A stretch of DNA of 19,292 nucleotides from an uncultured Clostridia bacterium (GCA_947599995.1 CANQFW010000020.1:1-19292), one strand, 5' to 3'; positions 7,486-15,174 are shown, numbered from the stretch's first letter. The notes: a model not told the origin generated them from the letters alone. Made by a program: numbers and translations.

Positions 7486-8094
7486 ATGTTTAAGGATAAA
7501 TTAAAAAATTTAAAAAACAAAGGTGAACAAAAAAGCAAAAAGAAAGTTGAAAATATGGTATTTTTGGTACTAATTTTAATTGCAACAGTGTTTATAATAG
7601 ATAATATTTGGAAGGGGGGGAATTCTACATCGGGTACAAAAAATACCAATAGTACTGGAGGAAAGGTTTTAGCAGATATTGAAGATGTACAGGATATTCA
7701 AAATACGAATGAAAATTTAGAAAAAAGACTTGAAAATATATTGAGTACTATAAAGGGAGTAGGTAGAGTAAATGTTTTTATTAATTATTCCCAAAGTAGT
7801 AGCAGTGTACCAATATATGATGAGACTACTACTACGAGTGCTACATCTGAGACAGATTCTTCTGGTGGTGTTAGAAATGTAACCGAAACTCAAACTCAAA
7901 AAGATGTGATTTTCAAAGAGAATGGGACAGAAAAACAAGTTGCTGTAGAGAAGACTACTATGCCCAAAATAGAAGGGGTTATAATTACGGCAGAAGGGGC
8001 ACAAGACGCTACTGTAAAAACTAATATTATAAATGCTGTAGAAGCAATTACAGCATTAACTATAGAAAAGGTGCAAGTTTTTGAAATGAATTAG
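7486..8094 (+). CDS. spoIIIAG: Stage III sporulation protein AG, ring-forming
   Basis: A 202-residue protein with a basic N-terminus, one membrane helix (about 24-41) and an extracytoplasmic domain. SpoIIIAG forms a large ring in the intermembrane space of the channel. The helix NENLEKRLENILSTIKGVG, then RVNVFINY, the low-complexity Thr/Ser loop (SSSVPIYDETTTTSATSETDSS) read in two parts, and the closing PKIEGVIITAEGA segment fit the family. The Ser/Thr-rich loop corresponds to the insertion that makes the beta-crown of the ring. A run of seven G (7614-7620) immediately after the membrane helix is unusual in this AT-rich DNA and is a possible slippage site. Confidence 0.94.
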   Translation: MFKDKLKNLKNKGEQKSKKKVENMVFLVLILIATVFIIDNIWKGGNSTSGTKNTNSTGGKVLADIEDVQDIQNTNENLEKRLENILSTIKGVGRVNVFINYSQSSSSVPIYDETTTTSATSETDSSGGVRNVTETQTQKDVIFKENGTEKQVAVEKTTMPKIEGVIITAEGAQDATVKTNIINAVEAITALTIEKVQVFEMN

Positions 8095-8187
8095 GTTTTA
8101 GATAAAAATTATTAATCATAGGTTTTTAATTTTACTTGATTATAGTTTAATACTATTGACAAATATTATAAAAGGAGGCTATATTTT

Positions 8188-8925
8188 ATGATGAAAAATT
8201 TAAAGAAGAGCGAAATTGTAGTTTATGTGGTGGCATTAATGTTAGTGACGGCGGGATATTTTAACTATACTGCAAATGGCTCAAAAAATTTAGTTGAAAC
8301 ATATTCTGAAGATGTTCAAAAATTGGAGGATACTGCAAATGCAAATGTTGGTGACGCTGTACTTGTTAGCAATAATGAAGCGGATAATACAAGCGGTAAT
8401 GATGTGGCAATAGTAGACAATGATGATATGCAAGAAGAATCTTCAAGTCAATTAGATAATCAAGTAGATAATCAGGTAAACAATCAAGTAAGTAATCAGG
8501 TAGATAATAATACTGTATCAGATAATTCATTAGTGAGCAATGATAATGAAAATAGTGTAAAAACAAATGCAGATGCCACAAATTATTTTGCAAGTTCAAA
8601 ACTAGAAAGGGAAACCATGTATGCTAACATGCTTTCATCATATCAAAGTATTTTAGATAATAATAATGTTTCTGAAACTCAAAAGAGTATAGCGTCAAAA
8701 GAAATTACAAAAATAAATAATACTAAAAATTCTATAATGATATGTGAAAACTTAATAATGACTAAAGGATTTGATAATTGTGTTATTCTAATTAATGAAA
8801 ATAGTGTAAATGTTGTTGTTAGAGTAAAAGATGGGCTTAACACTGAAAAAGTTGCTCAGATTCAAAATATTATTTCTAGAGAAATTGGAACTCAAATTGA
8901 AAATATTCATATTATGGAGAATTAA
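8188..8925 (+). CDS. spoIIIAH: Stage III sporulation protein AH, SpoIIQ partner
   Basis: SpoIIIAH crosses the mother-cell membrane once. Its outer domain binds forespore SpoIIQ to form the zipper and channel. The 245-residue product has a membrane helix at about residues 9-26. A long low-complexity linker rich in N, D, Q, V and S follows (about 45-125), and then a ring-building (YscJ/FliF-like) domain (about 130-245). That domain has the family-like SKLERETMYANMLSSYQSIL and the C-terminal VVVRVKDGL...KVAQIQNII...ENIHIME. The linker contains five tandem 12-nt repeats (8449-8508). ATG 8188 is chosen over the adjacent ATG 8191 because AAAGGAGG (8171-8178) is 9 nt away. It is the last spoIIIA gene. 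Confidence 0.94.
   Translation: MMKNLKKSEIVVYVVALMLVTAGYFNYTANGSKNLVETYSEDVQKLEDTANANVGDAVLVSNNEADNTSGNDVAIVDNDDMQEESSSQLDNQVDNQVNNQVSNQVDNNTVSDNSLVSNDNENSVKTNADATNYFASSKLERETMYANMLSSYQSILDNNNVSETQKSIASKEITKINNTKNSIMICENLIMTKGFDNCVILINENSVNVVVRVKDGLNTEKVAQIQNIISREIGTQIENIHIMEN
8449..8508 (+). repeat. Five tandem 12-nt repeats in the spoIIIAH linker
   Basis: Units CAATTAGATAAT, CAAGTAGATAAT, CAGGTAAACAAT, CAAGTAAGTAAT and CAGGTAGATAAT encode Q-L/V-D/N/S-N five times in frame. The array lies in the flexible region between the membrane helix and the ring-building domain, so gain or loss of units would change tether length without a frameshift. Confidence 0.9.
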
Positions 8926-8929
8926 TCTC

Positions 8930-8959
8930 TTGACAAAATTAATCTATGAGGAGTATAAT
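8930..8959 (+). promoter_or_regulatory. Consensus sigma-A promoter before the small ORF and rpmE
   Basis: Perfect TTGACA (8930-8935), an 18-nt spacer and perfect TATAAT (8954-8959). An 8-bp direct repeat, ATTAATCT (8921-8928 and 8938-8945), brackets the -35 and could be a pair of operator half-sites. The promoter starts 4 nt after the spoIIIAH stop, so it separates vegetative rpmE expression from the sporulation locus. Confidence 0.8.
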
Positions 8960-8988
8960 AAAGTAGTATTAAAATGAAGGAGAAAAAT

Positions 8989-9165
8989 ATGCTAGCAAAA
9001 ATATGGAAAAAAATATGTATATTAATATTAATAGTAGCTTGCTTGTTCAACATAGTTACAAAATTTGTTGGAAAGGTTTCTTTTAATGCGGAAGCCCTAT
9101 CTTCAGCTAAATACATACATGATGAATATTTAAGTGAGCAAAAAAGTGAAAATATAATAAAATAA
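8989..9165 (+). CDS. Small single-span membrane protein, unknown function
   Basis: A 58-residue peptide: a short basic start (MLAKIWKKI), one hydrophobic helix (about 9-27) and a polar tail of about 30 residues. I do not recognise the family. ATG 8989 is chosen because AAGGAG (8977-8982) lies 6 nt upstream; ATG 8974 overlaps that site and has none of its own. It sits directly behind a consensus promoter and 78 nt before rpmE, so it is probably well transcribed in growing cells and shares a message with L31. The length, ribosome binding site and codon pattern support a real gene. Confidence 0.65.
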   Translation: MLAKIWKKICILILIVACLFNIVTKFVGKVSFNAEALSSAKYIHDEYLSEQKSENIIK

Positions 9166-9243
9166 TACTTGAAAAAATTCATAGAATATGATAACATAGA
9201 TAATAGCATTTTTTTAAAACTAGAGAAAGAAGAGGTGAAATTC

Positions 9244-9447
9244 ATGAAAGAAGGAATACATCCAGCATATGGAACAACAACAATTACATGTGCATGTGGA
9301 AATGTTATAGAAGTAGGATCAACAAAAAAGGACATAAAAGTTGATATATGCTCAAAATGTCATCCATTTTGGACAGGTAACTTAATGAGACAAGATACAG
9401 CAGGAAGTAGAGCAGATAAATTTAAGAAAAAATATGGTCTTGCTTAA
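9244..9447 (+). CDS. rpmE: Ribosomal protein L31, zinc-binding type
   Basis: A 67-residue L31 of the large ribosomal subunit, where it contributes to an intersubunit bridge. The start MKEGIHPAYGTTTITCACGN, the cysteines C16, C18, C36 and C39 (CxC and CSKC) and HPFWTGNLMRQDTAGSRADKF match the C+ (zinc-containing) form. In many bacteria a zinc-independent paralogue replaces this form under zinc starvation. GAGGTG (9232-9237) precedes ATG 9244. The in-frame TTG at 9169 would add a 25-residue extension not found in the family. Confidence 0.96.
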   Translation: MKEGIHPAYGTTTITCACGNVIEVGSTKKDIKVDICSKCHPFWTGNLMRQDTAGSRADKFKKKYGLA

Positions 9448-9458
9448 TAGACCTTTTT

Positions 9459-9494
9459 AAAGGGAGGCTTTTAATTTAAAGTTTTCCTTTTTTT
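9459..9494 (+). terminator. Intrinsic terminator after rpmE
   Basis: A 13-bp stem with three G-U wobbles (9459-9471 with 9478-9490) and a T-run (9488-9494). The T-run merges into the first copy of the 25-bp direct repeat. Confidence 0.75.
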
Positions 9495-9513
9495 ATACTC
9501 TAGGAAAGTCATC
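9489..9513 (+). repeat. 25-bp direct repeat, copy 1
   Basis: Six T followed by ATACTCTAGGAAAGTCATC. It is identical to 9845-9869, 356 bp downstream. It begins in the T-tract of the rpmE terminator and lies just upstream of the T-box promoter. Confidence 0.95.
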
Positions 9514-9558
9514 GTTAAAAACGATTTAGTACCTTTTATTAAAAAAATAAAAATTTAC

Positions 9559-9587
9559 TTGATTTAATTTGGAAAATATGTAATAAT
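9559..9587 (+). promoter_or_regulatory. Likely promoter of the valS T-box leader
   Basis: TTGATT (9559-9564), a 17-nt spacer and AATAAT (9582-9587) preceded by TGT (an extended -10). Transcription would start at about 9594, just before stem I of the T-box. Confidence 0.5.
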
Positions 9588-9593
9588 ATATGC

Positions 9594-9850
9594 ATAAAAA
9601 TAAAAAGCAAAGACAAAGAGGAGTACATTTATACTTATTTCTAAGAGAAAAGAAGCCCTGGGCTGTAAGCTTCTTAAACAAAGGTAAATGGAAGGTAGCT
9701 TTTGAGCTGATATTCTGAAATTTCATAGTAAGAATATCCGTGTAAGCAACGTTAAAAGCTTTTAGAGATGTTATTAAAATAGATTTTAATAATAATTAAG
9801 GTGGTACCGTGAGATTATTACTCGCCCTTATTTTAGGGGGCGAGTTTTTT
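9594..9850 (+). promoter_or_regulatory. T-box leader, valine (GUA) specifier
   Basis: This leader senses uncharged tRNA and lets transcription pass the terminator. Stem I closes with AAAAG (9603-9607) against CTTTT (9699-9703). AGTA (9622-9625) suits the 5' side of the specifier loop, and the distal hairpin is AGAAGC/GCTTCT (9651-9656, 9669-9674). The specifier codon read from the 3' side is GTA (9695-9697) followed by a purine, which fits valine and the downstream valS. The T-box sequence AAGGTGGTACCGTG is at 9798-9811. Its TGGT pairs with an ACCA tRNA end, consistent with the A discriminator of tRNA-Val. GTA at 9684-9686 is a less well placed alternative for the specifier; it would give the same amino acid. 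Confidence 0.9.
9820..9850 (+). terminator. Terminator of the T-box leader
   Basis: ACTCGCCC (9820-9827) pairs with GGGCGAGT (9838-9845), followed by T residues to 9850. It is the regulated terminator that competes with the T-box antiterminator. Confidence 0.9.
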
Positions 9851-9869
9851 ATACTCTAGGAAAGTCATC
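9845..9869 (+). repeat. 25-bp direct repeat, copy 2
   Basis: An exact second copy of 9489-9513, starting in the T-tract of the T-box terminator. The two copies bracket the whole promoter-T-box-terminator cassette. Confidence 0.95.
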
Positions 9870-9958
9870 TTTTTAGGTATCAAAACTTTTAAATGATGAA
9901 GGAAGCAAAAGGTTGTAAAAGAATTAAAATTTGACACAGCCAAAATTGTAATTTTTTT

Positions 9959-10000
9959 CAACCAGATTTGTGCCTTAGGAAGGAATGAGATTAAATATGA
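9959..10000 (+). promoter_or_regulatory. Recurrent leader motif, valS copy
   Basis: A 42-nt block containing GATTTGTGCCTTAGGAAGG, then AATGA, ATTAA and the start codon. AAGGA (9980-9984) abuts ATG 9985 and is exactly 12 nt before ATG 9997. The same block precedes the acyl-CoA synthetase and fabD. CCTT (9973-9976) is complementary to the AAGG of the ribosome binding site. An upstream TAAAATTTG box lies at 9925-9933. Confidence 0.7.
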
Positions 10001-12657
10001 GTAGTCAAAAGTTAGAAGGAAAATATAATCCAAAAGATTTTGAAGAAAAACTATATCAAGAGTGGGAAGAAAAAGGATATTTTAAGCCAAGCATGGACGA
10101 AAAAAGAAAACCTTACTGTATAATGATGCCACCACCAAACGTAACAGGAAGATTACATATGGGGCATGCGCTAGATGATACAATTCAGGATGTATTAATA
10201 AGAACAAAAAGAATGCAGGGTTATGACACATTGTGGGTTCCTGGAAGTGATCATGCGGCTATATCTACAGAGATGAAAGTAGTCCAGAAATTAAAAGCTG
10301 AAGGAAAAACAAAGCAAGAATTAGGAAGAGAAAAATACCTAGATGAGGCATGGGCCTGGACACATGAATATGGTGGAATTATTCAAAAGCAACAAAGAAA
10401 GCTAGGATGTTCATGCGATTGGGAAAGAAATAGATTTACATTAGATGAAGGTATGTCAGATGCAGTTTTAGAACAATTTGTAAAATTATATGAAAAAGGG
10501 CTAATATATAGAGGTACAAGAATGGTAAATTATTGCCCAAGTTGTAAAACGACAATATCAGATGCAGAAGTTGAATATAAAGAAGAGCCATCACACTTAT
10601 GGCACATAAAATATAGCATAGTAGGAGAGCCTGGAAAATATGTAGAAGTTGCAACAACAAGGCCAGAAACTATGCTAGGTGATACAGCAGTGGCAGTTCA
10701 TCCTGATGACGAAAGATATAAAAATATTGTAGGAAAAAAATGTATGCTTCCATTAATGAACAAAGAAATACCAATTATAGCAGATGAGTTTGTAGAAAAA
10801 GATTTTGGAACAGGTTGTGTTAAAATTACTCCTGCACATGATATGAACGATTATCAAGCAGGATTAAGACATAATTTAGAAATAATTGAAGTATTTGACG
10901 AAAATTACAATATGGGAGATTTACTTCCAGAATTAAAGGGAATGGATATTATTCAAGCAAGGCAAAGAATAGTAGAAATGCTTGAGAAAACAGGTAATTT
11001 AGTATATACAGAAGACTATGTTCATAATGTTGCTAAATGTGAAAGATGCAAATCAACTATTGAACCGAAAGTATCTATGCAATGGTTTGTATCAATGAAG
11101 GATTTGGCAAAAAGAGCAGCAGATTCTGTAAGAGCAAATAAAACAAGCTTTGTTCCAAAAAGATACGAAAAACAATACTTTAACTGGTTAGACAATATTC
11201 AGGATTGGTGTATATCAAGGCAACTTTGGTGGGGACACAGAATTCCTGCATACTATTGTGAAGACTGTAATCATATAAATGTTGCTAAAGTAAAACCTGA
11301 AAAATGTGAAAAATGTGGAAGTACAAATATAAAACAAGATGAAGATACATTAGACACTTGGTTTAGTTCAGCATTATGGCCATTTTCAACACTTGGCTGG
11401 CCAAATACAGAAAATAAAGATTATAAAAGATATTATCCAACAAATGTATTAGTTACTGGATTTGATATTATTACTTTTTGGGTATCTAGAATGATGACTC
11501 AAGCCTTAGAGTTTACAGATAAAGAACCATTTAAAGATGTAGTAATTCACGGACTAGTTAGGGATTCTCAAGGAAGAAAGATGTCTAAAACACTTGGAAA
11601 TGGTGTAGATCCAATTGAAGTAATAGATAAATATGGAGCAGATGCTTTAAGATTTTCTGTAATTTCCGGAACTACAATGGGAAATGATATAAGATATATG
11701 CCAGAAAAATTAGACCAAGCATCAAATTTTGCAAATAAGATTTGGAATGCGGCTAAATTTGTATGTAGTAATTTAGAAGATGAAACTAAGATTAGACAGT
11801 TCCACTATGAAGCATTTGAAAAAAATAATAAATATGATATAAATTACTTTAGAGTAGAAGATAAATGGATTTTAAATAAGTTAGATAAATTAGTTGAAGA
11901 TGTTACTAATAATATAGATAAATATGATCTAGGTATTGCTTTGGATAATATTTATAGCTTTATATGGAATGAATTTTGTGACTGGTATATAGAAATTGCA
12001 AAATCTAGAATATATAGTGAAAATGAAGAGGAAAGGATTCAAGTAAGTTGTATTTTAAATCATGTTCTTGCATGTTCTTTAAAACTTTTACATCCATTTA
12101 TGCCATTTATAACATCAGAGATTTATTCACATTTGGTTATATTTGGAACAGAAGATTTAATTATTGCAAAATGGCCTGATATAACAGAAAAATTTATGTT
12201 TGATGATGAAGAAAAGTTTATTGAAACAATAAAAGAAACAATTGTTGAAATAAGAAATATAAGAGCCAAAATGAATGTTCATCCAAGCAAAAAAGTTGAA
12301 TTAATATTTGTAACTTCTAAATATGAGAAACAGCTTGAAGAGTCTAAAGAATTTATTAAAAAACTTGGATTTGGAAATAAGGTTATAATTAAATCTGATA
12401 AGTCTGAAATTCCAGAAAATGCAATTGGCATTGTAAAAGATGGAATTGAGCTATATATGCCTCTTGAGGGATTGATTGACATAGAAGAAGAGAACAAGCG
12501 TAGAGAAGAAGAAATTAAAAAAATTGAATTTGAAATTTTAAGAGCTAAAAAAATGCTTTCTAATCCTGGATTTATGAATAAAGCTCCTCAAGCTAAAATT
12601 GACGAGGAAAAGGCTAAACTTGAAAAGTATAAGGAAATGCTTGAAAAATTGAAATAG
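9997..12657 (+). CDS. valS: Valyl-tRNA synthetase
   Basis: A class I synthetase that charges tRNA-Val with valine, 886 residues, the usual bacterial size. It has the HIGH-type motif PPPNVTGRLHMGHAL (45-59). It also has a CP1 editing domain with TTRPETMLGD (220-229) and zinc-knuckle-like cysteine pairs (CPSC, CERC, CEDC, CEKC). DWCISRQLWWGHRIP lies near 404, and KMSKT is at 528-532. An anticodon-binding domain and the family's C-terminal coiled coil (about the last 60 residues) follow. ATG 9997 fits the usual N-terminus and has AAGGA 12 nt upstream; ATG 9985 abuts that site and would add four residues. It is controlled by the valine T-box, with 146 nt between the terminator and the start codon. 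The ProRS-like gene follows after 14 nt. Confidence 0.97.
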   Translation: MSSQKLEGKYNPKDFEEKLYQEWEEKGYFKPSMDEKRKPYCIMMPPPNVTGRLHMGHALDDTIQDVLIRTKRMQGYDTLWVPGSDHAAISTEMKVVQKLKAEGKTKQELGREKYLDEAWAWTHEYGGIIQKQQRKLGCSCDWERNRFTLDEGMSDAVLEQFVKLYEKGLIYRGTRMVNYCPSCKTTISDAEVEYKEEPSHLWHIKYSIVGEPGKYVEVATTRPETMLGDTAVAVHPDDERYKNIVGKKCMLPLMNKEIPIIADEFVEKDFGTGCVKITPAHDMNDYQAGLRHNLEIIEVFDENYNMGDLLPELKGMDIIQARQRIVEMLEKTGNLVYTEDYVHNVAKCERCKSTIEPKVSMQWFVSMKDLAKRAADSVRANKTSFVPKRYEKQYFNWLDNIQDWCISRQLWWGHRIPAYYCEDCNHINVAKVKPEKCEKCGSTNIKQDEDTLDTWFSSALWPFSTLGWPNTENKDYKRYYPTNVLVTGFDIITFWVSRMMTQALEFTDKEPFKDVVIHGLVRDSQGRKMSKTLGNGVDPIEVIDKYGADALRFSVISGTTMGNDIRYMPEKLDQASNFANKIWNAAKFVCSNLEDETKIRQFHYEAFEKNNKYDINYFRVEDKWILNKLDKLVEDVTNNIDKYDLGIALDNIYSFIWNEFCDWYIEIAKSRIYSENEEERIQVSCILNHVLACSLKLLHPFMPFITSEIYSHLVIFGTEDLIIAKWPDITEKFMFDDEEKFIETIKETIVEIRNIRAKMNVHPSKKVELIFVTSKYEKQLEESKEFIKKLGFGNKVIIKSDKSEIPENAIGIVKDGIELYMPLEGLIDIEEENKRREEEIKKIEFEILRAKKMLSNPGFMNKAPQAKIDEEKAKLEKYKEMLEKLK

Positions 12658-12671
12658 GATGGTGAATTATT

Positions 12672-13940
12672 ATGAAATTAAGTAAACTGAACATAAAAAG
12701 AATAAATTTAAATGATGTTGACGAAAACTATTCAGCACAAGATATATTAATGAAACTAGGCGAATTATATCAATTTGAAAGTGGCATATATGGTTATGGA
12801 AATATATGGAATAAATTACAAAGAAATATTGAAGACATAATAATAGATGAATTAGACAAAGCAGATTGCATTCAAGTCGACTTTCCTAAATTGCAACCAA
12901 AAAAAATATGGGACCAATCTAATAGATGGGACATTTATACAAAAGAAGGAGATATAATGTTTACATTGAAAAATAACTTAGGAGAATATGGATTGGCCCC
13001 TACAGCGGAGGAATGTGCAACAATTTTTGGCTCAAATAGACTATCATCTTATAAAAATTTACCTGCAACATATTATCAAATAGGAGAAAAATTTAGAAAA
13101 GAAATAAGAGCAAGAGGATATCTATTTAGGCCAAGAACGTTTACAATGATGGATGCGTATTCATTCGATACATCTGCAGAAAATATGCATAAAACTTTTA
13201 ATAAAATGCATGAAGTTTATATGAGAATATTTGAAAGGATTGGAATTAATATTATACCAGTTGTAAGTGATGGAGGAACCATGGGAGGAAGAGTATCTGA
13301 AGAATTTCAGGCTATTACAAAGCTTGGAGAAGATATAATCCTTTATGATGAAAAAAATAATGTTGGACTAAATAAAGAAGTATTAGACTTTGAAGATAAA
13401 GAAACATTTATAAAAGCATTTGGTGTTTCAGATATGGCAAACCTAAAAGAATATAATTCAGTAGAATTAGGAAATAACTTTGAACTTGGAACCAAATATT
13501 CAGATTCTATGAAGATTTATTTTATTGATGAAAACGGTGAAAATAAACCTTATTATATGGGGTGCTATGGAATAGGTTTAGGAAGAATTGCAGCATGCAT
13601 TTTGGAAAATAATGTTATTAAAAATGAAAAAGGACTTAAGGGTTTTTCTATACCTTACAGCATAGCTCCATATAAGGTTCAAATTATATACACTGACAAG
13701 AATAAACAACAAGCAGAAAAATTATATGAGTATTTATTAGATAATAATATTAATGTAATATTAGATGATAGAGAAAACCTAAATTTGGGAAATAGAATAA
13801 ATGATGTATACGTATTAGGTACTCCAAAAATGATTATATTGGGAAATAAGTTTGATGGAGAAACTTTTGAAATAGAAGACACAAAGACAAATGAAAAAGT
13901 AGCTACGAAATTTGAGAGCATTTTAGAATATTTGAAATAA
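12672..13940 (+). CDS. Short ProRS-like class II synthetase lacking the INS editing domain
   Basis: A 422-residue class II synthetase of the prolyl type. Visible are motif 1 region (GIYGYGNIWNKLQRNIEDII), the Pro-site APTAEE (109-114), motif 2 (FRKEIRARGYLFRPRTF, 141-157) and MMDAYSFD. They are followed by ELGNNFELGTKYS (265-277), motif 3 GCYGIGLGR (297-305) and a C-terminal anticodon-binding domain (about 333-420). Typical bacterial ProRS (about 570 residues) carries an editing insertion of about 180 residues between motifs 2 and 3; here only about 52 residues join EEF (210-212) to ELG. The usual SHEF is SEEF and RGREF is RPRTF. It may be the cell's ProRS in the short, alphaproteobacterial-like form, or a paralogue. 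Start ATG 12672, GGATGGTGA upstream. Confidence 0.85.
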   Translation: MKLSKLNIKRINLNDVDENYSAQDILMKLGELYQFESGIYGYGNIWNKLQRNIEDIIIDELDKADCIQVDFPKLQPKKIWDQSNRWDIYTKEGDIMFTLKNNLGEYGLAPTAEECATIFGSNRLSSYKNLPATYYQIGEKFRKEIRARGYLFRPRTFTMMDAYSFDTSAENMHKTFNKMHEVYMRIFERIGINIIPVVSDGGTMGGRVSEEFQAITKLGEDIILYDEKNNVGLNKEVLDFEDKETFIKAFGVSDMANLKEYNSVELGNNFELGTKYSDSMKIYFIDENGENKPYYMGCYGIGLGRIAACILENNVIKNEKGLKGFSIPYSIAPYKVQIIYTDKNKQQAEKLYEYLLDNNINVILDDRENLNLGNRINDVYVLGTPKMIILGNKFDGETFEIEDTKTNEKVATKFESILEYLK

Positions 13941-13976
13941 TACCAATAAGCATGTGGCATAAAGAAAGGAGAATTT

Positions 13977-15119
13977 ATGAAGAAACTATTCACATCAGAA
14001 AGTGTTACAGAGGGACACCCAGATAAGCTATGTGATTTTATATCAGATAGTATTTTGGATGCATACTTAGAAAAAGATCCTTTTGCTAGAGTCGCTTGTG
14101 AGACTGTAGCAGGAAAAGGAGAAATATTTATAACAGGAGAAATTTCGTCAAATGCAGATGTAGACATTGAATATGTTGTGAGAAATGCAATAAAAAGTAT
14201 TGGCTATTTTGGGGAAGATATAGATATTGATTGGCAAAAATGTAAATTGAGTTTAAATATTTCTAGACAGTCACCTGACATTGCACTTGGAGTGGACAAA
14301 TCTCTTGAAGATAAAAATGGAGAAAATACAAATTCTGAAGGAGCTGGAGATCAAGGGCTAATGTTTGGGTTTGCTTGTAATGAAACCGAGGAGTTATTGC
14401 CGCTTCCAATATCTCTTGCACATAAACTATCTAAAAGATTAACAGAAGTAAGAAAGCAAAATATTTTAAATTATTTAGGACCAGATGGAAAGGTTCAGGT
14501 TACAATTGAATATGAAAATAACAATCCCAAAAGAGTTGACACTATAGTTATATCTACACAGCATAAAGATGGAGTTGAATTAGAAAAATTACGTGAAGAT
14601 ATAAAAAGAGAAGTAATATATAAAATAATTCCAAATGAATTAATAGATGAAAACACAATAATCTATGTAAATCCAACAGGCAGATTCGTAATAGGTGGAC
14701 CATTGGGAGACAGTGGATTAACAGGCAGAAAAATAATTGTAGATACATATGGAGGATATGCAAGACATGGAGGAGGAGCCTTCTCAGGAAAAGATCCAAC
14801 CAAAGTTGATAGGTCAGCATCATATATGGCAAGATTCTTGGCTAAGAATATTGTAGCAAATAATTTAGCAGATAAATGTGAAATTCAATTATCATATGCT
14901 ATTGGTGTTGCAAAACCTGTTTCAATTTATGTAAATACCTTTGGAACAAATAAAATACCAGAAGAAAACATTGCAGATAAAATATATGAAAAATTTGACT
15001 TAACACCAAGGGGAATAATAAATTATTTGAATCTAAGAGAACCAATTTATAGGTCTACTACTAATTATGGACATTTTGGTAAAGAAAATTTGCCATGGGA
15101 GAAATTCATAGAACTTTAA
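13977..15119 (+). CDS. metK: S-adenosylmethionine synthetase
   Basis: Makes S-adenosylmethionine from methionine and ATP in the cytoplasm. The 380-residue length is normal. Hallmarks are SESVTEGHPDK (7-17, catalytic H14), the GAGDQGLMFGFA motif (122-133), DSGLTGRKI (245-253) and the P-loop-like GGGAFSGKDPTKVDRSA (265-281). AAAGGAG (13965-13971) lies 5 nt before ATG 13977. Only 36 nt separate it from the ProRS-like gene, so it is probably read from the same transcript. No SAM riboswitch can fit in that gap, which leaves the distant valine T-box as the only visible control. Confidence 0.97.
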   Translation: MKKLFTSESVTEGHPDKLCDFISDSILDAYLEKDPFARVACETVAGKGEIFITGEISSNADVDIEYVVRNAIKSIGYFGEDIDIDWQKCKLSLNISRQSPDIALGVDKSLEDKNGENTNSEGAGDQGLMFGFACNETEELLPLPISLAHKLSKRLTEVRKQNILNYLGPDGKVQVTIEYENNNPKRVDTIVISTQHKDGVELEKLREDIKREVIYKIIPNELIDENTIIYVNPTGRFVIGGPLGDSGLTGRKIIVDTYGGYARHGGGAFSGKDPTKVDRSASYMARFLAKNIVANNLADKCEIQLSYAIGVAKPVSIYVNTFGTNKIPEENIADKIYEKFDLTPRGIINYLNLREPIYRSTTNYGHFGKENLPWEKFIEL

Positions 15120-15174
15120 TATATTTCATAAAATAAATAATAAAAAAGAAATTATTTAAATGGAGGAATGTGAA

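Noticed and set aside
8156..8185. TTGACA (8156-8161) with a TATATT-like box as a promoter for spoIIIAH
   Set aside because: The -10 would overlap the ribosome binding site region and transcription would start at or after the ATG at 8188.
8449..8508. CRISPR-like array
   Set aside because: The 12-nt units are contiguous, in frame and lie inside spoIIIAH; there are no spacers.
9169..9243. N-terminal extension of L31 from TTG 9169
   Set aside because: L31 proteins start at MKxGIHP; ATG 9244 has its own ribosome binding site and the extension has no family support.
9931..9959. TTGACA (9931-9936) as a second valS promoter
   Set aside because: Only T-rich sequence lies at the expected -10 position; no TATAAT-like hexamer at a 16-18 nt spacing.
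13941..13976. SAM riboswitch before metK
   Set aside because: The gap is 36 nt, far too short, and contains only a ribosome binding site.
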